From Liolophura sinensis (lineage: Eukaryota; Mollusca; Polyplacophora; Chitonida; Chitonidae), in contig NC_088295.1 of assembly GCF_032854445.1 (NCBI RefSeq), forward strand, positions 10,279,385-10,343,384: 64,000 nt of DNA, given 5' to 3'. Shown here piece by piece: positions 21,266 through 36,200 of this stretch (position 1 is its first letter; every line of letters starts with the position of its first letter). Made by a program: the position numbers and the translations under genes. The notes under the pieces are model-generated. The model ran no database searches, was not told where the DNA came from, and saw only the letters and a program-made list of their open reading frames with translations.

Positions 21266-24200
21266 ATGCAGCTTTCCAGTTTGAATGAAATACTTTTTGT
21301 ACTTGCCTGCGTGGCACATTTTGCGCATGCCGAACTTTTCACTGCAGTTGTGGAACTTCAAAAAGCTTTGTACGCAGAGAAAGAAGTTGCAGGAGAGCTG
21401 AGAAAATACATCCGATCAGAAGAAGAAAGACTTGAAAAATTACGAGCGTGAGTATGACTTTGGAAAGTAGATTTTAATTCAGAATCAGATGGCAATAATT
21501 AGTATGAATGTTGTTGTGGGTTAAAGGAACTTGCATAAAATAGCCAATATCATTGTGGAACGTTCAACGAAGCAAACTATAGGTCATGTAGGTGACAATA
21601 AAGAAGACATTCCAACAAATTATGCAAAGAAAAAGACTTGTGGCACACAGTAATACTCTTATGTTTGTGAATAGCTTGTGAATCATTCAATATAATATGG
21701 AATCGTTAGCTCAAGAGGCTGAAGAAGAATAGAATAAGTAATTATTTAGTAACAATGTATAAAACATTGAATGGTTGATTCCTTATTGAATATATTTAAA
21801 TTGGATACACATTCTCTTAAATACGGGTTCTTTTGTGTACTTGTATGTAGTGGTTTGATATCTTGCAGTAATTAAATTAATCCCGATAATTCAACTCCCA
21901 CAGGCTTGACAGCATCCTTATGTTAGGAGGCTTGTCTGGTACCTGGCCATGGTTGGTGTCATCTGCCCATAAACCTGGGTACTTTTAATGTGGAATAGGC
22001 ACTGGGACTTGGTCAAGTGGTCAAGTGCTTGTGGGCCACTGGTGATGATAAACAGTTGATGTCCCTTATGTGGTCATCTGCACAGTCTTACATTCATTGA
22101 AGACCACTTGTCTTCAGTTAGTATAGTGTGCTTATCTGTACGTCACTTGTGGAAAAGTTTGTCAGTAACTTCCCATAGGTCAGTGGTTTTCCCCAGGCAC
22201 TTTGGTTTCCTCCATTTGTGAAAGTGACTTTCATCACATAGTGAAAAATTCTTCAGGACGTCATTAAACAGCAATCAAATAAATAGATTAACTTGTGCAT
22301 GGATCTAAATACAAATCTTCGAAATAACAGCAAACATTCGAATTCTCTTTAATGAAGTTTAGGAGTCAGTGGGAAAGTTTCACATAAGAAGGGCTTTCCA
22401 GTTTTCCATTCATTCAAATTTCACCTCGTTTTGTTAAGCTACATTGTGCCTACTGTTAGACTGCTAAATTTTAGTACTAGAAAAATACATGGTAACGATG
22501 TGCCTGAAAAAGGAGAAAGAATGATGATTATGGAAATCCTGATAGAAGTTCTTTTTCAAGTATCCCCATCCTGGAGATTTCCCAGATAGTTATGGGTTTC
22601 CGAGGGTCTTAAAGAGGTTATACCAGAGATTATTGGTATCAGACCACAAATTGATTTTTTGAAATTCCATCACTTTGGTACTCATATTATTAAAACTTTC
22701 AAAAAGTATAACTGTTGGCTTGTTTGTTTTTTTGGTAAGTATTTTGGTATACAACAGTAACTTGTAAACACATACCACAAGACAAAGGAATTAAAGGTAA
22801 TATACAATGTACATGTACGAATGTATACTGAGCCCCAACATGTACTGCAGAGGAATTAACAATATGTACAGTACACCAAGCCCTGCCCAGCTATGTGAAC
22901 CTGAGCTTATTTAATTTTCTGTCTGACATGCACATGGAATTGTAGAGCAACCCACATTATACATTTGTACAAAACATTTTAATACTGTTTAATAATATGT
23001 TTAACACTGATGAATCTGTTATTGTCAGCAGTTAAAATTTGAAAAATTTGATTTGCTCATTTTTATAATGTTTTTTTTTTCTTTTTTGGCCCTTCACAAT
23101 CTGCACTGTAGCTTTTTTAAGTAGAGTGCATGTAGGCAATGTTTTAATAAGTTGCAGTGTGCTGATCCACAGTGTGCACAGGTTGAGGCTACCACATCTT
23201 GTGTGACATTTACCTGGTTTTAATTTATGCACTTATGAAAGAAATACTTGTCTGACAGCTAATGCCTAATGTCATATATTCTCCTTTGTGAGACAAAAAA
23301 AAATACTGGTATACTAAAAAAATAAATAAAAAGCCTGTTTAGTTATTATAAATATAAAAAATTATTTCTATTTTGAACCTGTTTTCAATATATGTAACCT
23401 GCACCTCTGGTTTTGATTTAGTAATTTATTGTTCTATTCCTCACCTAACTTTGACGTATAATAATTCAGTTTCTCTGCTTTTTCTTACAGAATAGCCAGC
23501 GATTATGAGCGGCATGCTAATTTAGCTTTAGGAAACACAGAGTACTATTTAGCAAATCCAGTCAATGCGTTTTTACTTGTGAAGAGGTTCACTCTGGACT
23601 GGGGAAAATTAGACAGCTTGCTCAGCACTCAAGCCAATACAGGTAAGTTATGAATCATGTTTTTGTTTTGCTCTTGTGGAATTTTTTTCTTATAAAGGAA
23701 GATCTTGAAACATTGAATCAAAAAAGTTTATTGAAGGAAGGACAGTGGAAGAAAGACATCTGAAACTTACTGACAGGCAATCACTTCACATTTCCTGTTT
23801 TAATTCTGCAAAAAAAACTTTAAATAGGAAGACAATACTTAAGACAAGATAGTTTTTTTTTTTGATGTTATAGTGGTGTATTAATCAGATGAATTTCACA
23901 CATCAAACTATGATCTTGTTGAAAACAAAGTATCTTTAAAAAAAATAAAATATTTTTGCTTCTTAAAAAGCTGAAGGCATTAAATTTCAAATTGTGTGTC
24001 AGTTGATATCTGTTCAAATCAAGCCTTTTCCCAGAATGGATATAGGGGTTCTTACTTCAGCCCTGCCCCTAAGCCACTTAACATGGGAGGTTTATGACAA
24101 ACAACATGTATGAGATTGTTGCAAACACAAGTCCGTACCTCTGTGATCAATTAATTTCACGTAATTAGGCCTGTAAAATGAAAGTCGTGCCTCAGTGACC

Positions 24201-27200
24201 CCAACAGACTGAATTACATAATTACATTCCTATTTCTTTAGGAACCATTTGACTAGGAAATAAAGATGAAAGGCATTTCACCAACTTGTGGCTAGTAGAT
24301 ATTTTACCTGTTCATGGGCTACTTTTGATAATAAGTATCCTATATGTACTATGATGTCTAACCTTGCCAAGTTTTTGCTTGAAAACCATGTTTTCTTCCT
24401 AAATTGTAATACACATGTAATCACCAACACACATGTAATCAGTAGCGAACATGTGTCACAACAGATTGAAATATTGAAACAACATTTAAGCCGGGCCTAT
24501 GCCAAGTTCAAATCTCAACTATCTGCCGGGTGGCACTGCGCTTATACCGTCCACGAATATTGTCTGAGGGAACAAGCCGTAATGATGGTCTGGTTGAACT
24601 GTTTCTTTATGTCATAGGACATTATTCAGGAGTGTTATCAGAGTAGGTTTCAGTCAGTTATGGGCTCAGGAGAGAACTCACATCAATAAACCTGCCTTTA
24701 GTTTTATAAGCATTCATAATGTTCGCTAAGATAAAGTCTGATAGTTATTGGTTACTGAAATCTTTGTGTGAACATTTTAATTTCTATGTAAGTTGTCTAA
24801 AACCAAGCTTTTAACGTTAGATTTCTTTCGGGTTATGCTAGCACAGTACAATACCCACCAATGCGATCGCTTTGAGTGCAAGTCCAGCTTATGCTGGCTT
24901 CCTTTCCAGCTGTATGTGGGAAAGTCTGCCAGCAGCCTGCAGATGGTCGTGGGTTTCCCGCGGGCTCTGCCCGCTTCCTCCCACCATAAGTGAAGTATTC
25001 TTGAGTACGACATAAAACACCAATCAGATAAATAACTTCTTTTGTACAGGGTTTTCATTTAGAATTAGGGGAGGAGGTCAAAGCTCCAAAAGTAGGCAGA
25101 TGAACTGAAAGCAGTTATGTCACAATTACCATTGATTTAAAATTAAATCTTCTAATTGCTTCATTTTCTTTTCTCTTTGATTATTTTAGTTATGTTTTCA
25201 ATCTTTAGTTCCTCTTGTAAGTGTCAAAATAAGATCAACTAACCAGTTAGGATGATGTATTCCTTGTGTTAATACCACTTTACCAGACAAGAACAGTATA
25301 GATTGGCACTGTCTGTGTTATAAACGAGCAGTAATTAGAGTAATTGGGAACAAGGAAATGTTTTACAGCACATGTGCTGTCACCTTATTCATGTAGGAAA
25401 CCCACAAAACTGTTTTGATGTACGGGATAAATCTGTCTGGTGGACAGCTCTTAATTAGGACTGCTCGACTGGCCGAACCTGTGATTATAGGATCCAATTT
25501 ACTGACTGTCCCTCAGCGGACGTCCTCAATAAATAATTAGTGATTAGAATGAGAAAGTAGAGAGATTCTATTCCACGCGTCTCCGGTATGACGGTGACAT
25601 ATGTTGCTTTGAAGCAGACGCTGGTCTGTTGTCGGCAGATTTACCTGTATTTAGAGCTCGCAAAGCTGGTGTCCTGGTGACAGCTCGTTTTTTGTAAACA
25701 AAGCTTGATAAATTCATCTTACCTAGAGTGAGAAGGTCTACACCATAGCAGAGACACTTGTGCTTCCTGTGTTACTAGGTGTCTGGTCATTAGAACAGCA
25801 GGGTTAGGAAGGAATAAGGTGTCCTTTAGACTACCTACTGTGAGCATGGGCATGGATGCTGTGCCAGATAAAGGGTTGCATAATGTAGGTTCCTGATTAA
25901 TGCCTGGAAGAGCTGTCATCGCTTTGAATCATGGCAACCTCTGTAACAAAGAGAATTTTTTTTTACATCATTTCACCATTGTGAAAGCCTGTCATGCCTG
26001 TAATTACTTTAGTTTGACGTAAATTGACACCATAATAAAAGGTCTGAATTGTACAATTTGTATGTATGTAGTGGTGAACATGTCCTGTAATCTCCTTTTG
26101 CTTGTACAGTTGAAAATTTGCATGCCAAATAGTCCTACTAGGAGCATGAAAATTTTTTTTGTGAACATACTGCATACCATATTGTAATTTCGTTTCTATC
26201 CAGATTAGGGCTTTCATACCTTCATTGATATGTTACGGACGTTAGGGATGTGAAAGAGGTTTTACAAAATCTTGGACAGTTTTGACAGGGTGTATTTCCC
26301 CATTCTGACTGTTCGATTGAGCCCTGGTCATGATGAGTGGGAAAGTCTGTTGGTGACTTGCTAAAGGTTGATGGGTTACCCTCGGCACCTCACTCCACCC
26401 ATAAAACCCACCATGATCACAGGTGAAAAATCCATGAGTATGGCAGTTAACCACAATGAAGCCAAGATGTTAACTGCCTACTTTTATCCCCAGAATTGCA
26501 TCACATTTAATCTGGATAAATCCATGTAAATATATCTTTCTTTTTTATGATAAACTTACATTAGGGATAATAATGGATTAATAGAATGCTGAAGAAACCT
26601 TACATCTACAATTTTAGTATGGTGGGCTCTTGTACTGTATTATGTGGTAAACCTTGCTTGAGTACGGCATAAAACACCAATCAAATAAATTAATAAATAA
26701 ACTGTGCCATGCAGTATTCATTGTTTCATTGATTTATTGGATCTATTGAAACATTAATTATGATGTCACTGAACATTCGTGACTTGTCAGTCCTTGATTA
26801 ATTTCTAGTCCTGAATATTTTATAATGAAAGATGCCTACACATGCATCTCCTAGTACCAGAATTGCTTATTAATTAAACATTGCATGGCAAGTTTAGTTG
26901 CAGATTGTTTTATGAAAACTCTCTCAATTGTTTAAGTCCATATTTATCGGCATATATACATGCAGTGAAAACAAATTTAGGTTGATGTTTACCATACTCT
27001 AACAAGCCAGTGTACAAGGACTTGAGTGAGTCAAATGTGTTGCAAATACAAGAGATCATAGCATAGCACAACTGTGCAGTATTGTGTAGTGTTTAGTACA
27101 GTCTAGTCAATGTTATGGACCAGTGTCTAATTGCCATTTGTGCATGCAGGAAAATGATTTCCCCATAAACAGATGGTTAAATGTTAAAACTTGCCTGATT

Positions 27201-30200
27201 TATGACTAAACAGGAAGTGGCCTACATAATATTACATGTACATCATTTGTAATGTTTTCAAGTGCTATATTGTACTACCAGTGATAACATGCTTTATGTT
27301 GTGTGGGAAACCAGATACTATTACTGTATTCCTTATGCCAATAAGTTATGAGAATCCTGGATTACCTCTGTAAGAAAGATGCCAATGATGTCATGTATAT
27401 TTTATTTACATGTATATGGCAGTCCCTCTCATACTTTCAGTTGGTGTTGTGTGAAGCATTGTGGCTATATTGAAGATACACATGATATAATAAATACAGT
27501 AAATGCCGAGGATGCATACACAAGTGGATTTTAAATGCCAAGATCAGGAGAGTTTAAGGAGTAGTTTTTATGGTTGATCTGGCTGTAGTGAGTACATGAA
27601 TTGTGTGTGTGTGTTGTGAATGTGATTATCAGAGACATCTGTACATAACTGTTCTACAGCTTTATCCTGTGGAGTGGGCACTATTAAAATGGTTGATTGT
27701 TTCTCCTCAGTCGGCGGAGGAAGTGGGCTTCCACAAATTTCCCAGCCAGCTTGGGAAACTCCCGCAAAATGTGCATCCCTCATGACCACATAAATATACC
27801 TTCCTGAGAAAGTAATAGCAAGTTACCATGCTGATGTTGAAGTTCAGTGATGTAAAAATATATAAATACTGGATATGTAGAAATATGCACCATGGCTCTG
27901 TAGGGATTTATTTAAAGTCTGATTAATAAGCTTTGTTCCATAAACAATTTATAACGACCACTTTTTACCTATGCATGGTAAATGTAGAAATATGCACCAT
28001 GGCTCTGTAGGGATTTATTTAAAGTCTGATTAATAAGCTTTGTTCCATAAACAATTTATAACGACCACTTTTTACCTATGCATGGTAAATGTACAATTCA
28101 TTTGAAGGATAATTGTATGATTTTCATATTATCAGTTTGATGAAAATAGCTTAACAAAACAAGTTAAAACCCTAAGAAATCAGTGTCATTTGTTGTTATA
28201 AATGTGGTGTTAACTTGGTAGCATGTTTTCCATTATTTACTTCTTACCCTTTATGGCCTAAATCTTAAAATGTTATTTACATGTATTGAGATGATCTCTC
28301 CTTGACATTATGCTACAATTCTGTAAAACTTTCTGTAACTTACATGTAGACTTGTACATAAAAAAAGACATACTTGAACGTAAGGTAAGCATTTTTAGTT
28401 TTGGAGTTGTGTAGATAAAAACTGGCAGGACTGGGTTGTACAAATGTAAATAAGTATAGCTTAAACAAGCTGAAGATCATTGCTCAAACCATATTATTAA
28501 ATCGGCAAATCATTTTTTGTAAAAGTACAAGCACAATTGTTTCACACCATTGGTAGCTGACCAATGTATTCAGGAATAAATGAAAACTTACATTCTACTA
28601 ATATCAGATACATTTATTTATGTCTTAATTTATTTGATTGGTGTTTTACGCCATACTCAAGAATATTTCACGTATATAACTCAGGTGTGAGTTTCTAATG
28701 CGATGCTAGTCTTTTGATTAATTATGCATAAACCACATTGAACAGTACCTGTGTATGCTACATTACATATAACATGGATAGGTCTTGTCTGGCCGGCGAA
28801 GTACCTGTGTATGCTACATTACATATAACATGGGTACGTCTTGTCTGGCCGGCGAAGTACCTGTGTATGCTACATTACATATAACATGGATAGTTCTTGT
28901 CTGGCCTGCGAAGTACCTGTGTATGCTACATTACATATAACATGGGTACGTCTTGTCTGGCCTGCGAAGTACCTGTGTATGCCACATTACATATAACATG
29001 GATAGGTCTTGTCTGGCCGGCGAAGTACCTGTGTATGCTACATTACATATGACATGGATAGTTCTTGTCTGGCCTGCGAAGTACCTGTGTATGCCACATT
29101 ACATATAACATGGATAGGTTTTGTCTGGCCTGCGAAGTACCTGTGTATGCTACATAACATATAACATGGATATGTCTTGTCTGGCCTGCGAAGTACCTGT
29201 GTATGCTACATTACATATAACATGGATAGGTTTTGTCTGGCCTGCGAAGTACCTGTGTATGCTACATAACATATAACATGGATATGTCTTGTCTGGCCTG
29301 CGAAGTACCTGTGTATGCTACATTACATATAACATGGATAGGTTTTGTCTGGCCTGCGGAGAAGCCTCTATTCATGTCATTTGTTTATTAGTCTCTGAAC
29401 CTTGTATTTTGGGAATTGTGCATTTTTTTTTCTGTCGCGATTGCTTTCACTATGATATGATCAGATGGTAAAGCTCATGCACTCGCTTATTAAGAGAGAA
29501 TGCATTTTTTTATACGTCTATGTAACACTGAAGTACAGTGGTTGAAAGAATTTTGAATGCACTTGGGGTTTTGAAAACTCATCGTTGAGAAGTCTTTTCC
29601 TAATTGCTGTTTATTTGTTTATTCCAGACCTCCTTACAAGAATAAATGAGTTGCGTGCTAATTTCCCAGATGTTGAAGATCTGAATGGGTGGCAGCTGCA
29701 CTGTGCGGCTGCAAGACACTTATCAGCTGAACACCAGGGAAATCGCCTCTGGCATTTTGGGGGGACACAGTGTCGTCAGAGCTTACAGGTATGTTTTCCC
29801 CATACTAAATCATTCCTCCCGATTTTCTTGTCATCAGTTTTCATGCAGTTTTGTGTTGCATTTTATTTCCATCTCGACTGATGAGCTTCCCAAAGTAGAG
29901 TATTGTGGTAATTCCAACAAAAGATACAATCATGCATCATGTCATATCTCTTATTTTACATGAACTCATTTGTTTAAATTTTTTTTTACAGAATTCATAA
30001 ATATTTTTATCTTCTTTTTCTGTTGAGTTTGCCCGTAAAGCATGTCATAGAATCTGATTTATTATTAATCGATAATCCTAAAACTGTATGTATTTTTAGT
30101 CTGCTCTTTCCTAATATATTTGCTGATATTTTTGTATTTTGATATGTTTGCCAGAGGATAGACTAGAGAATGTGATAGCATGATTAGAATGACATCTCCA

Positions 30201-33200
30201 GTTTTGTGCAGTTTTGGGGCTTTTTTTCATGATGCAGTTAATCTTTCCCACCTACCCTTGTGCTCCCTTTAGTTCTCATTCTGGCAGGACAGGCTCGTTA
30301 AGCAGGATGTCTTCCCCTTTTTATGACATCACTCACATAATGTTTGCATCCAGGAGACCTGTTTTATGGCTGTGTCTGAGAACTGATCGATAGCCCATGG
30401 AGATTTCATCAAAGTGACTCTGACTATATGTGATCCAGCCTAATAGCTTTGTGTTGACTCTAATTAAGACCAGATGTTCTTCAGAGACCATAGTTTTTTG
30501 TCTTCTTAGCTTTCATCTCAACCTAAACTATCCTCAAGGCAGTTCAATCCAGTCCTGCTCTTTTTGTTATTGAATGTGTCGGAATCATGCAAAAAGCCAA
30601 CAGTTCAAACTTTGACCAAGGATGTAATACTCTTGTTAGCTTTAAAAAGAACATATATGTACATGTGTACTTGTTTCCATTTGAAATTGTACTACAACAT
30701 CTCTTAGGCTATACACTTGAGGGATTCAGCACCATTTTGTTCACTTTAAACACTGTATATCATTGTATAAACCCTATATTGTCTGTATCTAACTTGAGGA
30801 GAGCAGCGACTGAGATTGTGAGTATGTTGTTGTCCATCAATCATAATGCACTTTTTTTTCCCTGATCTATCCTCTGAAAAAGGTCTATTAAATCCTGTGT
30901 GTCATGATTTGTAGTTGTTTTTACATCAGGAACAAAGGTAACAAGTGTTGAGCCTTGGTTATTCAAGTCCATGTACTTCTTACCCTTGGGCTGAAAGGAA
31001 GTCAGTTATTTTACGTGTCAGTGTACATCTATGTCTAGATGTCTAAGTATGGACACCCATTGTGCAAATCAGATGGAGTTTTTATGCTTCTGATTTGTAC
31101 TGCTAAGCTGTTAATATTTCCCAGAATTTAATATTCCTAAAACAAATCCACATAGAATCATCATGATTTACCTAGCAGATGTACTTCAGGGATTGTGAGA
31201 AATTCATTGGTCATTACTTGTTCCCATTGAACCAGTCCTAAGTGATGATTTTATGTTCACATGGTATTTTTTACTTTTGTACACTTCATTTATAATGCAT
31301 TGCATGATTACAGTGAACCAAATTTAGCTTTGGAGCTAAATGTACACTAAATATACATATAAATCTGTCTGTACTTGCTTATTTAGTTGTGTGTTGGAAA
31401 AATCTCACTTATGTACTGTATGACATTGAAATGTGCGCATGGATTTTGTTGACTGTCAGTTGTATTGCTAAAACATTTATAACCCTGAGTATATACTGTC
31501 CTTTGGCATGTGTGTTATCAGTGAGTGTTGTGTAGTCCAGCTGTTAGCTGGTTTTGTCAGAGTGTGGACAACTTTTCCTTACCCCTTCTGGACTAACTCA
31601 CTTTCTTCAAAGAGCTATGAGTTATTCATTGTTTCCTTTTGCCATTTCTGAATTGTACGTATATGTAACCCACTGAAAAGATTCTGGTATTGGATCTGTG
31701 ACTTCTGGCAGACTTCTGCTATCAAACCAGACAGTCTCTCTCTTCATGTGTGGGTGGGCCATGTACATGATAGACAACTCTGCCAGGAACACTCTTTTCA
31801 CCTTGTCTCTACCCCCTGTTAACCCCTGCATGTGGAATGTGTTGATTTCAGCTGGGGACTGCTTCCAGCTGGGCAAGTTGGCCTATGAGGACACCGACTA
31901 CTATCACACTGTCCTGTGGATGCAGGAGTCCTTACTAAGGCTGGATGCTGAGCTCAATAAAACAGCTGATAAGCCAGATATTCTAGACTACCTGTCTTTC
32001 TCCATGTATAAGGTAAAATGTACAGGTGTTATTAGGTCAGGTAGACTTTAGACCACTCTTGAAGCAGAGGTAAATTTACCTGTTTCTTCTGAAATCTACA
32101 TTCACTTTCTTAAAACTCTGCAAATAAGTCACAAAATTGTCAGGGGACTGGCAATATGTATTTTACTGGTGAATGTCTGAATTTGATTCATTAGTTTTTG
32201 AGCAAGAACAGGTATTTTAACCTCTATCTATAATATTATTAACTAACAGGTCATCCTGATAAGATTTATTGCATGTAAGTGATAACTGGTCTCAGAAATC
32301 TGTCACCATGCCAATGTTAGCGAAAAGTCCACTTTTTTGATCAGTCTTTAATACATACCAGATATGCCCAGGACAAACCGTTGCTGTTCACGGGCTAAAC
32401 AGTGAAAATACACATCTAATAAAAACAGAAAATGGACGTTTCCATATTGGCACATATGGCATCTTTTCGACCTTTTTTTTTTTTTTTTTTTTGTTTTTCT
32501 GTAGGCTTTAGGATGAGTGAAATCACACAGTGAAATTTGACACAAATGGTTAGATCACTTGGGAGTACTGTACTTCATTTACTGTTAACTATTAAAAGGA
32601 AAGACAACACAACACTACCTTGAACACTGTTTTGCCTTTATGCCATATGAGTATGGGTGGCACCCCTAACATGTCACCTCTCATGGCTTCTTAAGAATTC
32701 CAGATTAAAAGATGATTTATACATCACAATTCATCAATTGTGGCCATTTAGGTCTGTTTCCTCTTCTGAAATAACCAAAGTGAAATTATTTGTTGTCTTT
32801 CCTTTTAATGATATTTCTAATGTACATAATGACTATTACAGGGTAAGTTTTCAGTTGTAATTATATGATGAAGATAAGGATATTTGATAAGACAAAACAA
32901 TGCAATCTTACTTTTTGGATAAGTTTGAATCCGCTAAAAAATTATTAAAACGTTAAAAGTTTTCAGGGGTTAATCCAGACTGGCAAGTCATTCTGGAAAG
33001 AACTTCGATCTATTCTTAATTTTGAAAAAGTGTTCATGTTACTTGTTTTTCTTTTTTTTCTAGCAAAAACAGCAAATCTGAAAGTTGTAATAAGTTTTGT
33101 GATCAATAGCGTGTGAGATTAGGTCTTGTAAGATAATGGTTCCATTTATTTCCACATCTACAAATTGTGGGTGCCGGAAGTGGAAATATGGCAGTAACTC

Positions 33201-36200
33201 TGGCATTTCGCAGTAATTGATGGACATCTGCCCTGTTAATGGGTCTCTGTCTCATACATATGGTACTGACAGGTAAATGATACACACATTCATCATAGAG
33301 CCAATACAGCACATAACTGGCTAAATGATGGGTGTTTGAATGCTGAAAAGGAACTCCCACTGGAGTGTTCAAGTACATATAGCCAAGATATTGGTACAAA
33401 CAATTGAACTTAAATTGCTTATGGAGACATAGATATTTAGCATCAGTTTATCATTAAGTTTGCCTGTGTAATATATTAATATATGGTACATCATATCATA
33501 CATTCTGGTGAACACTTGTTCTTACTAACCTTGTTCTGCCTACTAATCATACCTCTAAGCTTGAAGACTTCTGACCTCACTTTCCAAGGATTTATGATTA
33601 ATAACTGTATATATTGCATGATGGCAAATTATAATACAAAATTCTTGTTGCATAAGCACATGTATAGATGAAGTTGAAAGTATTGCATCTTTTACTACTA
33701 CATGTGTATTGAACATTTCCTGTCTAATGATGATCACAAGTTGCATGATCCTGGCATGAGAACGATTAGGCACATGTGCATTTCACTAAGCCATGTGGCT
33801 TTATGTTTGTGTAACCCAAACTCTAACATGCTTGCAGCACGTTAATAAGGACCATAACTGCTTCCTTTGCCTTTGACCAGAAAGGTCTTATGGGTGAGTG
33901 ATCTCAATTGAAATGCTGGGCTTCCCTCAAATTTCCAGCTGAGGACTGTTTCCAGCTAGGCCGGTTTGCTTACAACCAAAAAGACTACTACCACACTGTG
34001 ATGTGGATGCAAGAGGCACTAGAGCGGGGGATCAATGAAGTGAACAAAACCATAGAGCGACCTGTTGTTCTGGACTACCTTGCCTATGCTATGTCCAGGG
34101 TAAGAGTTGGCTTCTGGGATATGCCCCTTAAACACAGTACTGTATAACATACTGATCTTGTGGGATACGCGGGTGATTGTACTCTGTCTATAGTTTGTCA
34201 TGCTGCTTGATGCCCTTAGCCCCAGGACTGGTGGCGGTTATAGTATTGTAATCAGGCTCATTTCTAAACGACTGCTGCTTTCTGTGTGGTGGAGTTCAGG
34301 TTCAGGATGACCTTGTTATAAGCCTACATGTTCTGTTTTCCTTATTCTTTTGGTAGTTTGGTACCAGGTGACAGCTTTACCAATACGCAAACACTCAAAG
34401 TAACCGTCTATACATGTGATAAGGATGTTAAAATGTCGGTAAAAATAAATCAGAAGTTGTTACCCATGTAGAAACTTTGTGATGTTACTTCTACTTGCCT
34501 CTTAAAGAATTTACATTATATCTGTGTGATTAATTTCTTATTGATTAATTTTATCTTTTCGTTTGTAGCAAGGAAACATGATGCACGCACTGAAGCTAAC
34601 AAACGAATTACTAGAGCTGGGTAGGTGCACATTTATGTAAAGATTTAGACCCCTAGTGTAAGGATTGAAAAATAAAGAGGCCAGGAATTTATCAATGACC
34701 GAGTGCCTCACATGATGTGCAGGTTTTTCAGATCCTGAGTGTATGTCTGGGAATTTGCTCTTGCCAAAACATGTGTTCTTGAAAAAGTGGATCAGACATG
34801 ATTAATTCTACATCTCATATGTACATGTACAGAGGAAGGTTAATCTGCCATGCTTAAGAATTTGTCTTCATTTTTTATTATCGTTACGCCACACAAAGTA
34901 TGGGTTTAAACCTGGCCTGGGACAGAATTTGTAGATTTCCCTGCTTTCATTGCTTGTGGGGCCTAGGTGACAAGTGGTGATTATTAGTGAAATATTATTA
35001 AGTGCGGTCTATATCACCGGTATGGTGAGCATACATTTGTACATCGCTTGTGAAAAGTTTATCAGTAAGTTACAAAAGGTCAGTGGTTTAGTGGGCACTC
35101 TGGTTGCCTCCACCCACTGACACCCATTGTTTAAGTGAAAAATTCTTAACTTGCAACTGCCTACACTCAAAAATGTATGTGCACTACATTAAATAGTCGT
35201 TGTCTTAGAGGTTTAAAGTCGGGTGTTTTGTCAGGCATTGGGCACAGGTCAGAGATTTTAATTCTCTAAACAATCTGATTTCCCCCATCCATATACTTGA
35301 CCACTATCAGAAATTCAACAAGTCCATAAAAATTTTAAAATCTTGGGCTGTCTTAATGGTATAACAAGTGGAAATTAAGGTAGCTGGACATTTTGATAAT
35401 TAAAGGATAATGGATGTACCGTTCAGACGTTTTGATAACTTATTAGTTATTTGGAGATTGTTTTACATGTATAACAAATGTTCACTGTGGACCGCTGATC
35501 TCTAATCTCTAATCAGAGAATGATGGAAAACAGGGATTGCGGATATTTACAAGTTGTATATTTGTGCAGTCCCTGTTCAAGTCCACTGTGTGAGATAGGA
35601 AATACAGGTACATAAATGTTGTCACTTGTATCTGTTGTCCTCTATTTGGCCTGATATGAATATTGCAGAGCCTGACCACGAGAGAGCTAGGAACAACAAG
35701 GCCTTTTACCAGTCAAGTCTACAGATAGAGTTGGGAGATAAGCCCCTGAGTGACGATATCGTTCCTGAGGTGAAGAACCCCAGGCAGATGGACCCCTACA
35801 GATCCACAGAGGAGTTCCTCACCTATGAGGCGCTCTGCCGGAACGAGGAGACGCAGGTGAGCAGTTGGCCCAGGGGACAGAAAGCTACGCCCAGACTAGA
35901 GAATACAAAGCTATGTTCTGGCTCAGGGGACACAAATCTGTGCCCTGCCCAGTGTGTGTCCAGGTGACACAGCACTACTTACAGGCCCAGGGAACACAGA
36001 ACTTCATTCTGGCCTAGAGAACACAAAGTGGCACATAGCTGCTCAGGGGACACAAAGATACGCCTCTGGCCAAGGACTACAAAGCAACACTCTGGCCTAT
36101 CAAAAATAAAGCCTATTGAAATTAATCCCAATTGGCATATCTTGCTGTTTATAAATTATTGAATGATGGGATAGCCACAGTAGCTTAGTGTTTAGCAAGA

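Larger units (their letters stand above)
23643..29627. other. P4HA intron 2 (6 kb), repeat-rich, no exon seen
   Basis: Holds SINE fragments, a 107-bp tandem duplication and a 56-bp minisatellite. Nothing with conserved coding sequence and splice sites was found. The 109-residue frame at 24288-24617 has no recognisable domain. Confidence 0.6.

Noticed and set aside
29700..29963. Reading frame beginning before RLQDTYQLN as a separate small gene
   Set aside because: It is the conserved P4HA exon 3 sequence in a shifted frame, running on into the intron after the donor at 29788.
35857..35967. Extension of the P4HA exon 6 open frame past 35856
   Set aside because: The consensus donor CAG|GTGAGC and the conserved continuation in exon 7 show that the exon ends at 35856; the rest is a degenerate repeat.
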